A stretch of 32,322 nt of DNA from Candidatus Atopostipes pullistercoris (GCA_019116785.1 DXAZ01000008.1:1-32322); one strand, 5' to 3'; counted from the stretch's first letter, positions 1 through 7,067 are shown. The notes: generated from the sequence alone by a model not told the origin. Numbers and translations: made by a program.

Positions 1-690
1 ACGAGCGCAAAACGTTCAGAAAGCGTTAAAGAGCTAATGAAAGTGATTGAACGTGAACGTAAAGGCCGTGATGTCTATATTGTAGGTGCGACAAATGTTG
101 GAAAATCAACACTCATTAACCAAATTATCAATATTGCGACGGAATCAGATGATGTGATTACAACCTCGTATTTCCCAGGCACAACTCTTGGAAGTATTGA
201 AATCCCTCTAGATGACGGTAGCAACATCATTGATACGCCAGGGATTATCCAACATACAAACTTAACACACTTCCTTTCAGGCAGGGAGCTCAAACAAGTC
301 ATCCCAAGACGAGAAGTGAAACCAAAAGTCTACCAATTAAATGATCAACAAACGATTTTTGTAGACGGAGTAGCTCGTTTTGATTATATTAACGGAGAAG
401 GCAAACAACCCTTTGTTTTTTATGTAAGTAACGATTTACAGTTGCATCGGACCAAGTTAAAAAATGCCGATGAATTTTACGAAAAACAAGTCGGGAAAAT
501 CTTGAATCCACCCACTGAATTTACAGCACAAAAATTTCCAAAATTAAAAAGACATTCATTTACAATCAATGAACCCACCGATGTGGTTGTTTCAGGTTTG
601 GGATGGGTATCTGTAGATCAAGCCCATACAAAAATCGCTATGTGGGCCCCTGAAGGCGTCGACGTCTATGTTCGAAAAACAATGATTTAA
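1..690 (+). CDS. yqeH: Ribosome biogenesis GTPase YqeH (3' part; 5' end outside window)
   Basis: The reading frame is open from base 1, so this is the C-terminal part of a gene that starts upstream. YqeH is a circularly permuted GTPase needed for 30S subunit assembly, with motif order G4-G5-G1-G2-G3. The visible part fits exactly: the first residues read TSAK, matching the G5 motif. The P-loop GATNVGKST (G1) follows, then a G2 region (FPGTT) and DTPG (G3). A C-terminal beta-rich domain of about 140 residues follows. The N-terminal zinc finger and the G4 motif must lie upstream of the window. The gene is followed by yhbY after a 69-nt gap, the usual order in Firmicutes (yqeH, sometimes aroE, yhbY, nadD, yqeK). 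The first in-frame ATG at 37 is internal to the protein and not its start. Confidence 0.95.
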   Translation, partial: TSAKRSESVKELMKVIERERKGRDVYIVGATNVGKSTLINQIINIATESDDVITTSYFPGTTLGSIEIPLDDGSNIIDTPGIIQHTNLTHFLSGRELKQVIPRREVKPKVYQLNDQQTIFVDGVARFDYINGEGKQPFVFYVSNDLQLHRTKLKNADEFYEKQVGKILNPPTEFTAQKFPKLKRHSFTINEPTDVVVSGLGWVSVDQAHTKIAMWAPEGVDVYVRKTMI

Positions 691-759
691 GTTTCTCTTC
701 GAAAACACGATGAAGAGAGCCATAAAACAAAAAATGAGAATTAAAAGAATGGAGTTATT

Positions 760-1083
760 ATGCAAAAATTAACCGGAAAACAGAAACGTTTCTTACGTGC
801 AGAAGCACATGAGTTTTCTCCAGTTTTTCAAATTGGGAAAAATGATTTGACAGAAGAAATTGTCGAAGAATATATTGAGGCTTTATCGAAACGAGAATTA
901 ATGAAAGTACAAGTTTTACAAAATTCAAACTTAACCGCTAAAGAAGCCGCTGCTTTTATCGAAAGCCATTCAGAAATTACTGTGGTACAAGTGATCGGTA
1001 AAGTATTGGTCTTATATTTACCAGCGGAAGAGGAGAAATATCAAAAATATTCCACCAACCTTCCAAAAGCAGCTGGAAACTAG
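760..1083 (+). CDS. yhbY: YhbY family ribosome-associated RNA-binding protein (CRM domain)
   Basis: This 107-residue protein matches the length of the single-domain CRM/YhbY family, which binds pre-50S ribosomal particles. It begins with the typical LTGKQKRFLRAEAHEF segment. The family GxxG-like loop appears as QIGKNDLT near residue 26. A basic central helix (SKRELMKVQVL) and the C-terminal beta strand (VVQVIGKVLVLY) complete the fold. An SD sequence (TGGAG) lies about 6-8 nt before the ATG. It sits between yqeH and nadD, as in other Firmicutes, in a ribosome-assembly gene group. Confidence 0.93.
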   Translation: MQKLTGKQKRFLRAEAHEFSPVFQIGKNDLTEEIVEEYIEALSKRELMKVQVLQNSNLTAKEAAAFIESHSEITVVQVIGKVLVLYLPAEEEKYQKYSTNLPKAAGN

Positions 1084-1107
1084 ATTAAAGGCATTGGCGA
1101 AGCAAAA

Positions 1108-1776
1108 ATGAACGGAAAGGAACGAAAAGGTTTGAGTAAACAATCGTCGGTGATTTTGGAACCAGAAATTTTAATCGAAGAAATTAGAACAAGCAAACGG
1201 GAAAAAGTGGGCATACTTGGAGGAACGTATAATCCGCCTCATATGGGACATTTAGTGATGGCGGATCAAGTAATGGATCAATTGGATCTGGATAAGATTT
1301 TATTTATGCCTACTGCTCAGCCCCCGCATTCTTCGGTTGAGAAGAAGACGATTTCTTCGGATATACGAGTGGAGATGCTAAAATTAGCAATCCAAGACCA
1401 TCCTGCTTTTGATATGGAGTTATATGAAGTTAAAGCGGGTGGAAAAAATTATACGTATGATACGATGAAGGCTCTGATTGATTTGTATCCTGCCGTTGAT
1501 TTTTATTTTATTATTGGTGGCGACATGATTAGTGATCTGCCTACTTGGTATAAAATTGATGAGTTGGTTCAGTTGGTTCAATTTGTTGGGGTAAAGCGAC
1601 CAGGTTTTGAAAAAGAATCTGAATATCCTATTATTATGGTAGATACACCAACTTTGGATATTAGTTCATCCTTTATTCGTCGTAAAGTAGCAACAGGCGG
1701 CTCGATAAAATATTTAGTACCAAAGGCAGTCCAAGAATTTATTGAAAAAGAAGGGTTATACAAAAATGATAAATAG
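1108..1776 (+). CDS. nadD: Nicotinate-nucleotide adenylyltransferase NadD
   Basis: NadD transfers AMP from ATP to nicotinate mononucleotide to give deamido-NAD in cytosolic NAD synthesis. The nucleotidyltransferase signature GGTYNPPHMGH (about residues 38-48) carries the HxGH motif, and the C-terminal ISSSFIRR motif is the second ATP-binding signature of the family. The protein has a 222-residue frame with an N-terminal extension of about 33 residues before the Rossmann strand. The ATG at 1108 has only a weak SD (GGCGA), and a TTG at 1132 behind a purine-rich stretch is a possible alternative start, so the N terminus is uncertain. The last 11 nt overlap the start of yqeK, which suggests translational coupling. 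Confidence 0.93.
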   Translation: MNGKERKGLSKQSSVILEPEILIEEIRTSKREKVGILGGTYNPPHMGHLVMADQVMDQLDLDKILFMPTAQPPHSSVEKKTISSDIRVEMLKLAIQDHPAFDMELYEVKAGGKNYTYDTMKALIDLYPAVDFYFIIGGDMISDLPTWYKIDELVQLVQFVGVKRPGFEKESEYPIIMVDTPTLDISSSFIRRKVATGGSIKYLVPKAVQEFIEKEGLYKNDK

Positions 1777-2377
1777 TGAACCAGTCGTATATTCTGGAAT
1801 GTATACTTCTTATACACGCGAACAACTTATTGATTTAGTCAAGAAAAAAATGAGCAAAAAGCGTTTTGAACATGTGCTTCGTGTAGAAAAGACAGCAATA
1901 CAGTTGGCTAGAGAGTATGCAGCAGATGTGGAAAAAGCGAGTATAGCGGCACTTTTGCATGATGTGGCTAAAGAACAATCTGAAGCTGAAATGCGCGATA
2001 TTGTCATTAGCGAGAATTTAAATCTAGATCTTTTACAATTTGGCAGTCAAATTTGGCATGCGCCGGTTGGATCTATTCTGGCTGAAAGAGAATATGGCAT
2101 TAGCGATGATGAAATTTTAGAAGCTATTAAGTATCATACAATTGCGGCACCAGAAATGAGTCTGATTGCTCAAATTATTTTTGTGGCTGACTATATTGAA
2201 CCGGGTCGGACACATGAAGCAGCAAAAGAAGCTAGAAAATTAGCGAGTTACTCTTTACGAGATGCGGTTCGTTTTGAAATTACCCAAACGATTAAATATT
2301 TAGTTGAAAAAGAGGAAAGAATTTATCCAAGCGCTATAGATGCTTATAATGCATGGATTGAAAGAAAAATGAGTTAG
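1766..2377 (+). CDS. yqeK: YqeK family HD-domain hydrolase (likely Ap4A hydrolase)
   Basis: This is an HD-superfamily phosphohydrolase. Known YqeK proteins cleave diadenosine tetraphosphate symmetrically to ADP. Metal-binding residues are visible in order: the His of KRFEHVLRV, the HD pair in LLHDVAKEQ, the His of IWHAPVG, the KYHT segment and the Asp of VADYIEPGR. I placed the start at ATG 1766 (MINSEPVV) because an AGAAGGG SD lies about 9 nt upstream; an in-frame TTG at 1742 lacks one. The start lies inside the end of nadD, so the two genes overlap by 11 nt. The nadD-yqeK-rsfS order is widely conserved in Firmicutes. Confidence 0.92.
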   Translation: MINSEPVVYSGMYTSYTREQLIDLVKKKMSKKRFEHVLRVEKTAIQLAREYAADVEKASIAALLHDVAKEQSEAEMRDIVISENLNLDLLQFGSQIWHAPVGSILAEREYGISDDEILEAIKYHTIAAPEMSLIAQIIFVADYIEPGRTHEAAKEARKLASYSLRDAVRFEITQTIKYLVEKEERIYPSAIDAYNAWIERKMS

Positions 2378-2406
2378 TTAATGTAGAAAATAATATTGGA
2401 GGAAAT

Positions 2407-2775
2407 ATGTTAATGGGAAACACACCCGAAGAGTTATTGGAACTTGTTGTTCGAACAGCGGATGATCGCCAAGCAAAAGATATTATTCCGATTGATATGA
2501 GAGGAATTTCGGTATTAACTGATTATAATGTTATCTCTCATGCTTCGAATAAACGATTAATTAATGCTATTGCGGACAGTATTGTTGAAGCAGCTACTAA
2601 AGCAGGTATTGAAGTAAAAAGTATTGAAGGAAAACAAAATGGGGATTGGGTCTTGATTGATTTGGGAGACGTTATTTTCCATGTGTTTGATGAAGAAGAG
2701 CGTAGCCATTATCGATTGGAAAGTTTATGGACGGAAGCACCAACCGTAGATATTACAGATTGGGTAAATGAGTAA
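2407..2775 (+). CDS. rsfS: Ribosome silencing factor RsfS
   Basis: RsfS binds ribosomal protein uL14 and blocks joining of the 50S and 30S subunits, which saves translation when nutrients are scarce. The 122-residue length and the family segments are present: ADDRQAKDI near the N terminus, then TDYNVISHASNKR and GDWVLIDLGDVIFHVF. A strong GGAGG at 2398-2402 lies 4 nt before the ATG at 2407 and 10 nt before a second ATG at 2413, so either codon may be used. The stop codon overlaps the next gene's ATG by one base (TAATG), a classic coupling arrangement. Confidence 0.95.
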   Translation: MLMGNTPEELLELVVRTADDRQAKDIIPIDMRGISVLTDYNVISHASNKRLINAIADSIVEAATKAGIEVKSIEGKQNGDWVLIDLGDVIFHVFDEEERSHYRLESLWTEAPTVDITDWVNE

Positions 2776-3500
2776 TGGCTTATGAAATTTTTGCTAACGT
2801 GTATGATCAGTTAATGGATGATGATTTATTCAAAAAGTGGTTTAGCTATACTGAAAAATATGTCCCTCATCCAAAAGCGAGTATTTTAGAATTAGGCTGT
2901 GGGAATGGACAACTCGGTATTTTATTAAAGCAAGCAGGTTATGACATTACAGGTTTAGATTTATCTGCAGAAATGTTGTCATTGGCGAAGCAAAGGCAAG
3001 AAGAAGCTGGCGTGAGTTTTCCTTTGTTTCAGGTTGATATGCGGGATTTGTCGAGTTTTGGCCGATATGATGCAATCATTAGTTTTTGTGACACCCTTTG
3101 TTATTTACAGACTTTTGACGATTTAATGAGTGTTTTTGAACAAGCTTATGCTCATTTAGATGAGGGTGGAGTCTTTTTGTTTGATGTTTTTACAACAGAA
3201 CATATTGCTTCGCTGGATGGTTATTCTTACCATGATGAGTTACCAGGATTGGTTTTTACTTGGGATAGTTTTACAGGAGTTGAGTTGCATTCTGTTGAGC
3301 ATGAATTATCTTTTTTTATTGAACAAGATAATGGTCAATATGAACGATATGACGAGTTGCATAGGGAACGAACCTATCCGTTAGAACAGTATCTTGATGC
3401 CTTAAAAAAAGTCGGCTTTACAAAAATAGAAGTTTCCGCAGATTTTGATCAAAAAATCACTGGAGAGAATATTCGTTGGTTCTTTAAAGCGGAAAAGTAG
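2775..3500 (+). CDS. yqeM: YqeM-like SAM-dependent class I methyltransferase
   Basis: This 241-residue protein has the Rossmann-type methyltransferase motif I (ILELGCGNGQLG, about residues 37-48) followed by LDLSAEMLSLA (motif II) and a DMRDL segment before YDAIISFCDTLCYL. The N-terminal AYEIFANVYDQLMDD is typical of the group found beside rsfS in Firmicutes. The substrate is not known to me. The ATG shares one base with the rsfS stop codon, so translation is probably coupled. Its operon position, between ribosome-assembly factors and the tRNA-modifying tmcAL, hints at an RNA or translation-related role, but that is inference. Confidence 0.88.
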   Translation: MAYEIFANVYDQLMDDDLFKKWFSYTEKYVPHPKASILELGCGNGQLGILLKQAGYDITGLDLSAEMLSLAKQRQEEAGVSFPLFQVDMRDLSSFGRYDAIISFCDTLCYLQTFDDLMSVFEQAYAHLDEGGVFLFDVFTTEHIASLDGYSYHDELPGLVFTWDSFTGVELHSVEHELSFFIEQDNGQYERYDELHRERTYPLEQYLDALKKVGFTKIEVSADFDQKITGENIRWFFKAEK

Positions 3501-3522
3501 AAAGAATGTGGTGAGAAGCTCG

Positions 3523-4707
3523 ATGAAAGCTTGTGGGATAGTAACTGAATATAATCCATTTCATAATGGGCATGCTTATCAAATTGAGCAGATACGAAAG
3601 AATTTACCGGTTGATGTGGTAATTTCTGTAATGAGTGGTAACTTTCTTCAAAGAGGAGAGCCAGCGATTGTGGATAAATGGACACGCACAAAGATGGCAC
3701 TAGCAGCTGGAGTGGATTTAGTTGTAGAACTGCCAGTCTCTAGCAGTACGCAGTCTGCTGATTTTTTTGCTAAGGGAGCTATTCAGATTTTAGGAGATCT
3801 AAAGATTGATTATTTGAGTTTTGGTGTAGAAGAAGGTTTAGGTAAAGATTTCTTAAATGCAGCTCATTGGATGGTAGAAAATGAATCTTTGATTTCTCAA
3901 AAAATGTCTAAGTTTGAATCAGTGAATGTCCCTTATGCAAAGCAAATGGAAGAGCTTCTTAATCAGTTGGCACCTAGTTTTCCACTGTCGTTAAATTCGC
4001 CCAATAATCAACTGGGATTTGCTTATGCAAAAGAAATTGTTCGACAAGGCTTAGCGGAACAAGTTGAGCTTTTTCCTATCCAAAGAAAAGCTGTTAGATA
4101 TGATGACCCAACACTTCATGAAAAAATATCAATCGCTAGTGCAACAGCCATTCGTCAGGCCATGCTTGAAGGGCGACAAATCGAAGCCTATATTCCTAGC
4201 GAGTCTTATGGCTATTTACTCGAAAAAATGGATCAAAGCGTAACGTGGGATGATTATTTTCCCTATTTAAAATATCAACTGTTTTTACAATCAGAATCTT
4301 CCTTACGCAACATTTATCAAATGACTGAAGGACTTGAATATCGACTCAAACAAAACATAAAAGATGCCTCTTCTATGGAAGAGTTTTTGGAAGGTATCAA
4401 GACAAAACGTTATACGCGTACAAGATTACAAAGATTGCTGACTTATGTTTTATTGCAATTTTCTATTGAAGAGGTTGAAAAAGCTTTGGCTGAAAGACCT
4501 AGCATTCGTTTGCTTGGATTTAATAAAATAGGGCAACGGTATCTAAATGAAAACAGGGATCAAATTCAGTCTCCATTCATTTCAAATATAAATCAGGAGA
4601 CAAAAGATCAATTGAGGATGGATATTTTAGCAGGTGAGATTTATACTCTGGGAAATAAAAAAATCAAAAAACAAGATTTTACGCGTCATCCTATAAAATT
4701 TGATTGA
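3523..4707 (+). CDS. tmcAL: tRNA(Met) cytidine acetate ligase TmcAL
   Basis: TmcAL (formerly YlbM) uses ATP and acetate to form N4-acetylcytidine at the wobble position of elongator tRNA-Met. The nucleotidyltransferase-like N terminus begins GIVTEYNPFHNGH, containing the HxGH-type motif, followed by MSGNFLQRGEPA. The segments LGFAYAKEI and SATAIRQAM are typical of the family. The start is set at ATG 3523 (MKACGIV) because the family begins there; the frame extends 26 codons further upstream into yqeM but no SD supports that. An SD-like GGTGAG lies 7 nt before 3523. The product is 394 residues, close to the usual 400. Its stop codon lies inside the -35 box of the next promoter. Confidence 0.93.
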   Translation: MKACGIVTEYNPFHNGHAYQIEQIRKNLPVDVVISVMSGNFLQRGEPAIVDKWTRTKMALAAGVDLVVELPVSSSTQSADFFAKGAIQILGDLKIDYLSFGVEEGLGKDFLNAAHWMVENESLISQKMSKFESVNVPYAKQMEELLNQLAPSFPLSLNSPNNQLGFAYAKEIVRQGLAEQVELFPIQRKAVRYDDPTLHEKISIASATAIRQAMLEGRQIEAYIPSESYGYLLEKMDQSVTWDDYFPYLKYQLFLQSESSLRNIYQMTEGLEYRLKQNIKDASSMEEFLEGIKTKRYTRTRLQRLLTYVLLQFSIEEVEKALAERPSIRLLGFNKIGQRYLNENRDQIQSPFISNINQETKDQLRMDILAGEIYTLGNKKIKKQDFTRHPIKFD

Positions 4708-4732
4708 CAGAGACATACTGTACTAGTATAAT
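4704..4732 (+). promoter_or_regulatory. Consensus sigma-A promoter for yceD-rpmF
   Basis: TTGACA at 4704-4709 and TATAAT at 4727-4732 are both perfect consensus hexamers separated by 17 nt. The -35 box overlaps the tmcAL stop codon (4705-4707). The predicted start near 4739 gives a leader of about 50 nt that contains a 6-bp hairpin (CCTATG 4750-4755 with CATAGG 4765-4770) just before the yceD SD. Confidence 0.9.
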
Positions 4733-4790
4733 TATTGATGTTGTCTATTCCTATGGAACGCAATCATAGGTCAAGATTGAGGTGACAAAT

Positions 4791-5369
4791 ATGAAATTAA
4801 AATGGTCTTTAGCAGAACTTCATAAACAACCAGCTGGCATTTTAATGTTAGATGAAAAGGTAGATATGACAGATTCTTTAAAAAAGCGGGATACTGAATT
4901 GATGGATGTAAGTTTGATTGATATTCAAGGAACAATCAGTATTGAGGCCTATAGCCGATATTTTGTTGATTTAACTTTAAACGTTATATTAACTTTACCT
5001 TCATCAAGATCTTTGAAACCTGTTAAACTAGACTTGACTATTCCATTTTCTGAAGTGTATTTAGCACCAGAAGCAGGACAGACTGCGGTTGAAACTTTAG
5101 AAGATGAGGTCGTTTTTTCTCTTGAACAAGATATCCTTGACCTACAAAAACCGATTGAAGACACAATTCTAGCCGCTATTCCGATGAAAGTTCTTTCGGA
5201 AGATGAAAAAACTTCTAACGATTTTCCAACTGGAAATGATTGGGAAGTTAAGCTAGAAGGAGAAACTGACTCATCAAATAATAAAGATGACGCAGATACA
5301 TCTGAAAATTCACCTTTCGCCATTTTGAAGGATTTAGACTTAGATTTTTCAAAGGATGAAAATGAGTAA
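4791..5369 (+). CDS. yceD: YceD family protein (DUF177), rpmF partner
   Basis: This acidic 192-residue protein belongs to the YceD/DUF177 family, which is almost always encoded just upstream of rpmF. In plants and some bacteria the family has been linked to 23S rRNA processing or accumulation. The visible family core is the beta-rich segment around residues 40-100 (for example YSRYFVDLTLNVILTLP). The C-terminal tail is strongly acidic and ends in DLDLDFSKDENE. ATG 4791 is chosen because GAGGTG at 4779-4784 lies 6 nt upstream; a GTG at 4782 sits inside that SD and is unlikely. It is co-transcribed with rpmF from the promoter at 4704. Confidence 0.9.
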   Translation: MKLKWSLAELHKQPAGILMLDEKVDMTDSLKKRDTELMDVSLIDIQGTISIEAYSRYFVDLTLNVILTLPSSRSLKPVKLDLTIPFSEVYLAPEAGQTAVETLEDEVVFSLEQDILDLQKPIEDTILAAIPMKVLSEDEKTSNDFPTGNDWEVKLEGETDSSNNKDDADTSENSPFAILKDLDLDFSKDENE

Positions 5370-5420
5370 TCAGAATACTAAAGAATAAAGGAATTGAAAT
5401 CTTAAGGAGGTGTTTGGAAC

Positions 5421-5594
5421 ATGGCAGTACCAAAAAGAAGAACATCAAAATCAAAAAAATTAAAACGTCGTACACATCAAAAATTAACTTTACCTAACTT
5501 AAGCGAATGTCCAAACTGTGGTGAAATGAGAAAAAATCATCATGTTTGTCCAGCTTGTGGATACTACAACGGAAAAGAAGTTGTAAGTGAATAA
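5421..5594 (+). CDS. rpmF: Ribosomal protein bL32
   Basis: This 57-residue protein begins [13 protein letters not shown], the standard L32 start. It has four cysteines, in CPNC (Cys30, Cys33) and CPAC (Cys43, Cys46), the zinc-binding form of L32. It is a structural protein of the large ribosomal subunit. A very strong SD (TAAGGAGGTG at 5403-5412) lies about 9-10 nt before the ATG, as expected for a highly expressed gene. It is followed at once by an intrinsic terminator. Confidence 0.97.
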   Translation: MAVPKRRTSKSKKLKRRTHQKLTLPNLSECPNCGEMRKNHHVCPACGYYNGKEVVSE

Positions 5595-5618
5595 TTATTT
5601 TTATCAAATTTAGGTTAG

Positions 5619-5654
5619 AACGTCTTTTGAAGCTATTCAAAAGGCGTTTTTTTT
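5619..5654 (+). terminator. Intrinsic terminator of yceD-rpmF
   Basis: A 12-bp stem (AACGTCTTTTGA 5619-5630 with TCAAAAGGCGTT 5637-5648, one G-U pair) closes a 6-nt loop and runs into seven to eight T residues. Confidence 0.9.
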
Positions 5655-5699
5655 GGTATGATAAAGTAGAAATTATAAACGGATGAGAGGTGGGAAATA

Positions 5700-6074
5700 G
5701 TGAGTGAGATGATAGATACTTTTTTATACATATTTTTTTATGTGTTTCCTTTTCTCATGCTATTTTTTGGGAGTAAATTTAGTCTGAATTTTGATATTTT
5801 TCCAATCCCTTTAAAAATGGTGGATTTGATTACCCCTTATTTATTATTGTCAATAACCATCCAAACTCTTTTAGCAGGGGCAGAGCCTTTGCATCTTTAT
5901 TTTTACATTTTTCTTAGTTTTTTTGGAATTGTCTATGCCTCTTATTTGGCGTTTGGCAAACGAATGTTACTTGTTGGAAACTTTTTTCGTACATGGTGGC
6001 GTTATGCTTTTATCTTCTCATTAAGTTACCATGTTATTATAGGTGGTTATGGTATTTTCATTAATTTCTTTTAA
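5700..6074 (+). CDS. Putative DUF3397 family integral membrane protein
   Basis: This 124-residue hydrophobic protein has about four membrane segments, with a basic RTWWRYAF stretch before the last one. That pattern and its position between rpmF and mraZ match the DUF3397 family of Lactobacillales, whose function is unknown. The start is GTG 5700 because GAGAGGTGGG lies about 6 nt upstream; the in-frame ATG at 5709 would be about 15 nt away. It follows the rpmF terminator, but no clear promoter is visible in the 45 nt between, so it may depend on read-through or a weak promoter. The family assignment is from memory of pattern and context. Confidence 0.7.
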   Translation: MSEMIDTFLYIFFYVFPFLMLFFGSKFSLNFDIFPIPLKMVDLITPYLLLSITIQTLLAGAEPLHLYFYIFLSFFGIVYASYLAFGKRMLLVGNFFRTWWRYAFIFSLSYHVIIGGYGIFINFF

Positions 6075-6096
6075 TTTTTTATGTGAACATATCAGA

Positions 6097-6129
6097 TTCA
6101 GGGACGGGGATTTGCTCTTCGTCCCTGAA
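6097..6129 (+). repeat. Hairpin downstream of the DUF3397 gene
   Basis: TTCAGGGACG (6097-6106) and CGTCCCTGAA (6120-6129) form a perfect 10-bp stem with a 13-nt loop. It begins 22 nt after the stop codon. No strong T-run follows, so it may stabilise the mRNA 3' end rather than terminate efficiently. Confidence 0.7.
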
Positions 6130-6212
6130 ATGCATTTATTTGATAAAAGAAGAGAGTCTTTAAGTGAAATTGATATCTTTCAAGAATAAATAAAATAATT
6201 TTTTAGATAAAG

Positions 6213-6259
6213 TACCGCAGAAACTTTGGGGAAAAACCAAAGAATTCTGCGGTATTTTT
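6213..6259 (+). terminator. Strong intrinsic terminator
   Basis: TACCGCAGAA (6213-6222) pairs with TTCTGCGGTA (6245-6254), and CTTTGG (6224-6229) pairs with CCAAAG (6237-6242) across a small internal loop. A T-tract follows. The nearest upstream gene on this strand ends 139 nt earlier, so it may end the DUF3397 transcript or a short independent RNA. Confidence 0.8.
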
Positions 6260-6309
6260 GTGTTTGAAGTTTTGTAGAGTAGTAATAAGTATTTATTTTA
6301 TTTTTAAAT

Positions 6310-6364
6310 AAAGCACCTTTCATCTCTTTTTTGAAAAATTAAAGGGAGTAAAGTGGTGTTTTTT
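6310..6364 (+). terminator. Imperfect terminator-like hairpin
   Basis: AAAGCACC (6310-6317) pairs with GGTGTTTT (6355-6362). The inner arm, TTTCATCTCTTT with AAAGGGAGTAAAG, pairs only imperfectly, with G-U pairs and mismatches. The 3' arm passes straight into a six-T run. It lies about 230 nt before mraZ. Confidence 0.5.
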
Positions 6365-6478
6365 AAAATTTGGAAAAAGCCCCACTCAATTTTTTTGTAA
6401 ATTTTTTTCGAAAAACAATAAAAAAGCTTCTAAATCGCAGATTAACCGAACGTACGTTAGTCTAATGTGTTACAAATA

Positions 6479-6508
6479 TTACAATAATGAAGAAAGTTTA
6501 ATTATATT
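6479..6508 (+). promoter_or_regulatory. Candidate upstream mraZ promoter
   Basis: TTACAA (6479-6484) and TATATT (6503-6508) are spaced by 18 nt. A transcript from here would pass through the MraZ-like repeats, which would then lie just downstream of the start. Confidence 0.4.
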
Positions 6509-6514
6509 GGATTT

Positions 6515-6541
6515 GAAGTGGAGGGAAGTGGGGGAATGTGG
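6515..6541 (+). promoter_or_regulatory. Putative MraZ operator: three 10-bp-spaced repeats
   Basis: GAAGTGG (6515-6521), GAAGTGG (6525-6531) and AATGTGG (6535-6541) place GTGG at exactly 10-bp intervals (6518, 6528, 6538). MraZ is known to bind tandem direct repeats with 10-bp spacing upstream of its own gene (TGGG-type in E. coli, AAAGTG-type in mollicutes). The array covers the -35 region of the extended -10 promoter at 6539-6547. Confidence 0.75.
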
Positions 6542-6547
6542 TAGAAT
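6539..6547 (+). promoter_or_regulatory. Extended -10 promoter of mraZ
   Basis: TG-G-TAGAAT matches the extended -10 consensus TGNTATAAT at eight of the nine positions that can be compared. No consensus -35 is present; that position is taken by the GTGG repeats. The predicted start near 6554 gives a leader of about 38 nt. Confidence 0.55.
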
Positions 6548-6591
6548 AAATTTATGTTGGACTTACTTTAACCACAAAAGGAGGCAATGAA

Positions 6592-7023
6592 ATGTTACTC
6601 GGTGAATTTAAACATTCAATCGACACAAAAGGTCGGATTATCGTCCCTGCTAAGTTTCGGGGAAATTTAGGCGAGCGTTTTATTGTCACAAGAGGCTTGG
6701 ATGGGTGTTTATTTGGCTATCCAATGGAAGAGTGGGAGAAAGTAGAAGATAAATTGCGCCAACTACCAATGGCAAAACGTGATGCACGTAAATTTACACG
6801 TTTCTTTTATTCAGCAGCGACTGAATGCACGATTGATAAGCAAGGAAGAATTAATCTTCCACAGACACTTATTGATTTTGCGAAACTAGAAAAGAGTTGT
6901 TATTTTGTCGGTGTTTCCGATCGCTTTGAAATTTGGAGTGAAGAAAACTGGCAAGAATTTACTGAAGAAGCTGAAGGAACGTTTGAAGACATTGCCGAAG
7001 ATATGATTGATTTTGGTTTTTAA
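6592..7023 (+). CDS. mraZ: Transcriptional regulator MraZ
   Basis: MraZ is a DNA-binding protein with two SpoVT/AbrB-type half-domains that controls its own dcw operon. Both halves are visible: an N-terminal one with [13 protein letters not shown] and a C-terminal one with [12 protein letters not shown]. The length is 143 residues, as usual. A strong SD (AAGGAGG, 6578-6584) lies 7 nt before the ATG. It is the first gene of the cluster and sits directly behind the putative operator repeats, which fits autoregulation. Confidence 0.96.
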   Translation: MLLGEFKHSIDTKGRIIVPAKFRGNLGERFIVTRGLDGCLFGYPMEEWEKVEDKLRQLPMAKRDARKFTRFFYSAATECTIDKQGRINLPQTLIDFAKLEKSCYFVGVSDRFEIWSEENWQEFTEEAEGTFEDIAEDMIDFGF

Positions 7024-7067
7024 AATCAATCTAAAAATAAAACACAGATAAAGAATGGAGGCACAAT

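Larger units (their letters stand above)
6075..6591. other. 517-bp intergenic region upstream of the dcw cluster
   Basis: There is no convincing gene here. The region holds three successive hairpins (6097-6129, 6213-6259, 6310-6364), a 10-bp palindrome (6449-6458) and the mraZ promoter with tandem repeats. The T- and A-rich stretch at 6365-6430 shows no further structure that I can support. Confidence 0.8.

Noticed and set aside
691..759. A CTCTTC/GAAGAG inverted repeat between yqeH and yhbY
   Set aside because: The stem is only 6 bp with a long loop and no T-run, so it does not qualify as a terminator. The genes are probably co-transcribed.
3160..3384. A 74-codon frame inside yqeM in another frame
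   Set aside because: It lies fully within the well-supported methyltransferase gene on the same strand and has no SD or family likeness.
6130..6189. A 19-codon frame starting in the hairpin-rich gap before mraZ
   Set aside because: There is no SD upstream and its start overlaps the edge of the 6097-6129 hairpin. It is more likely noncoding.
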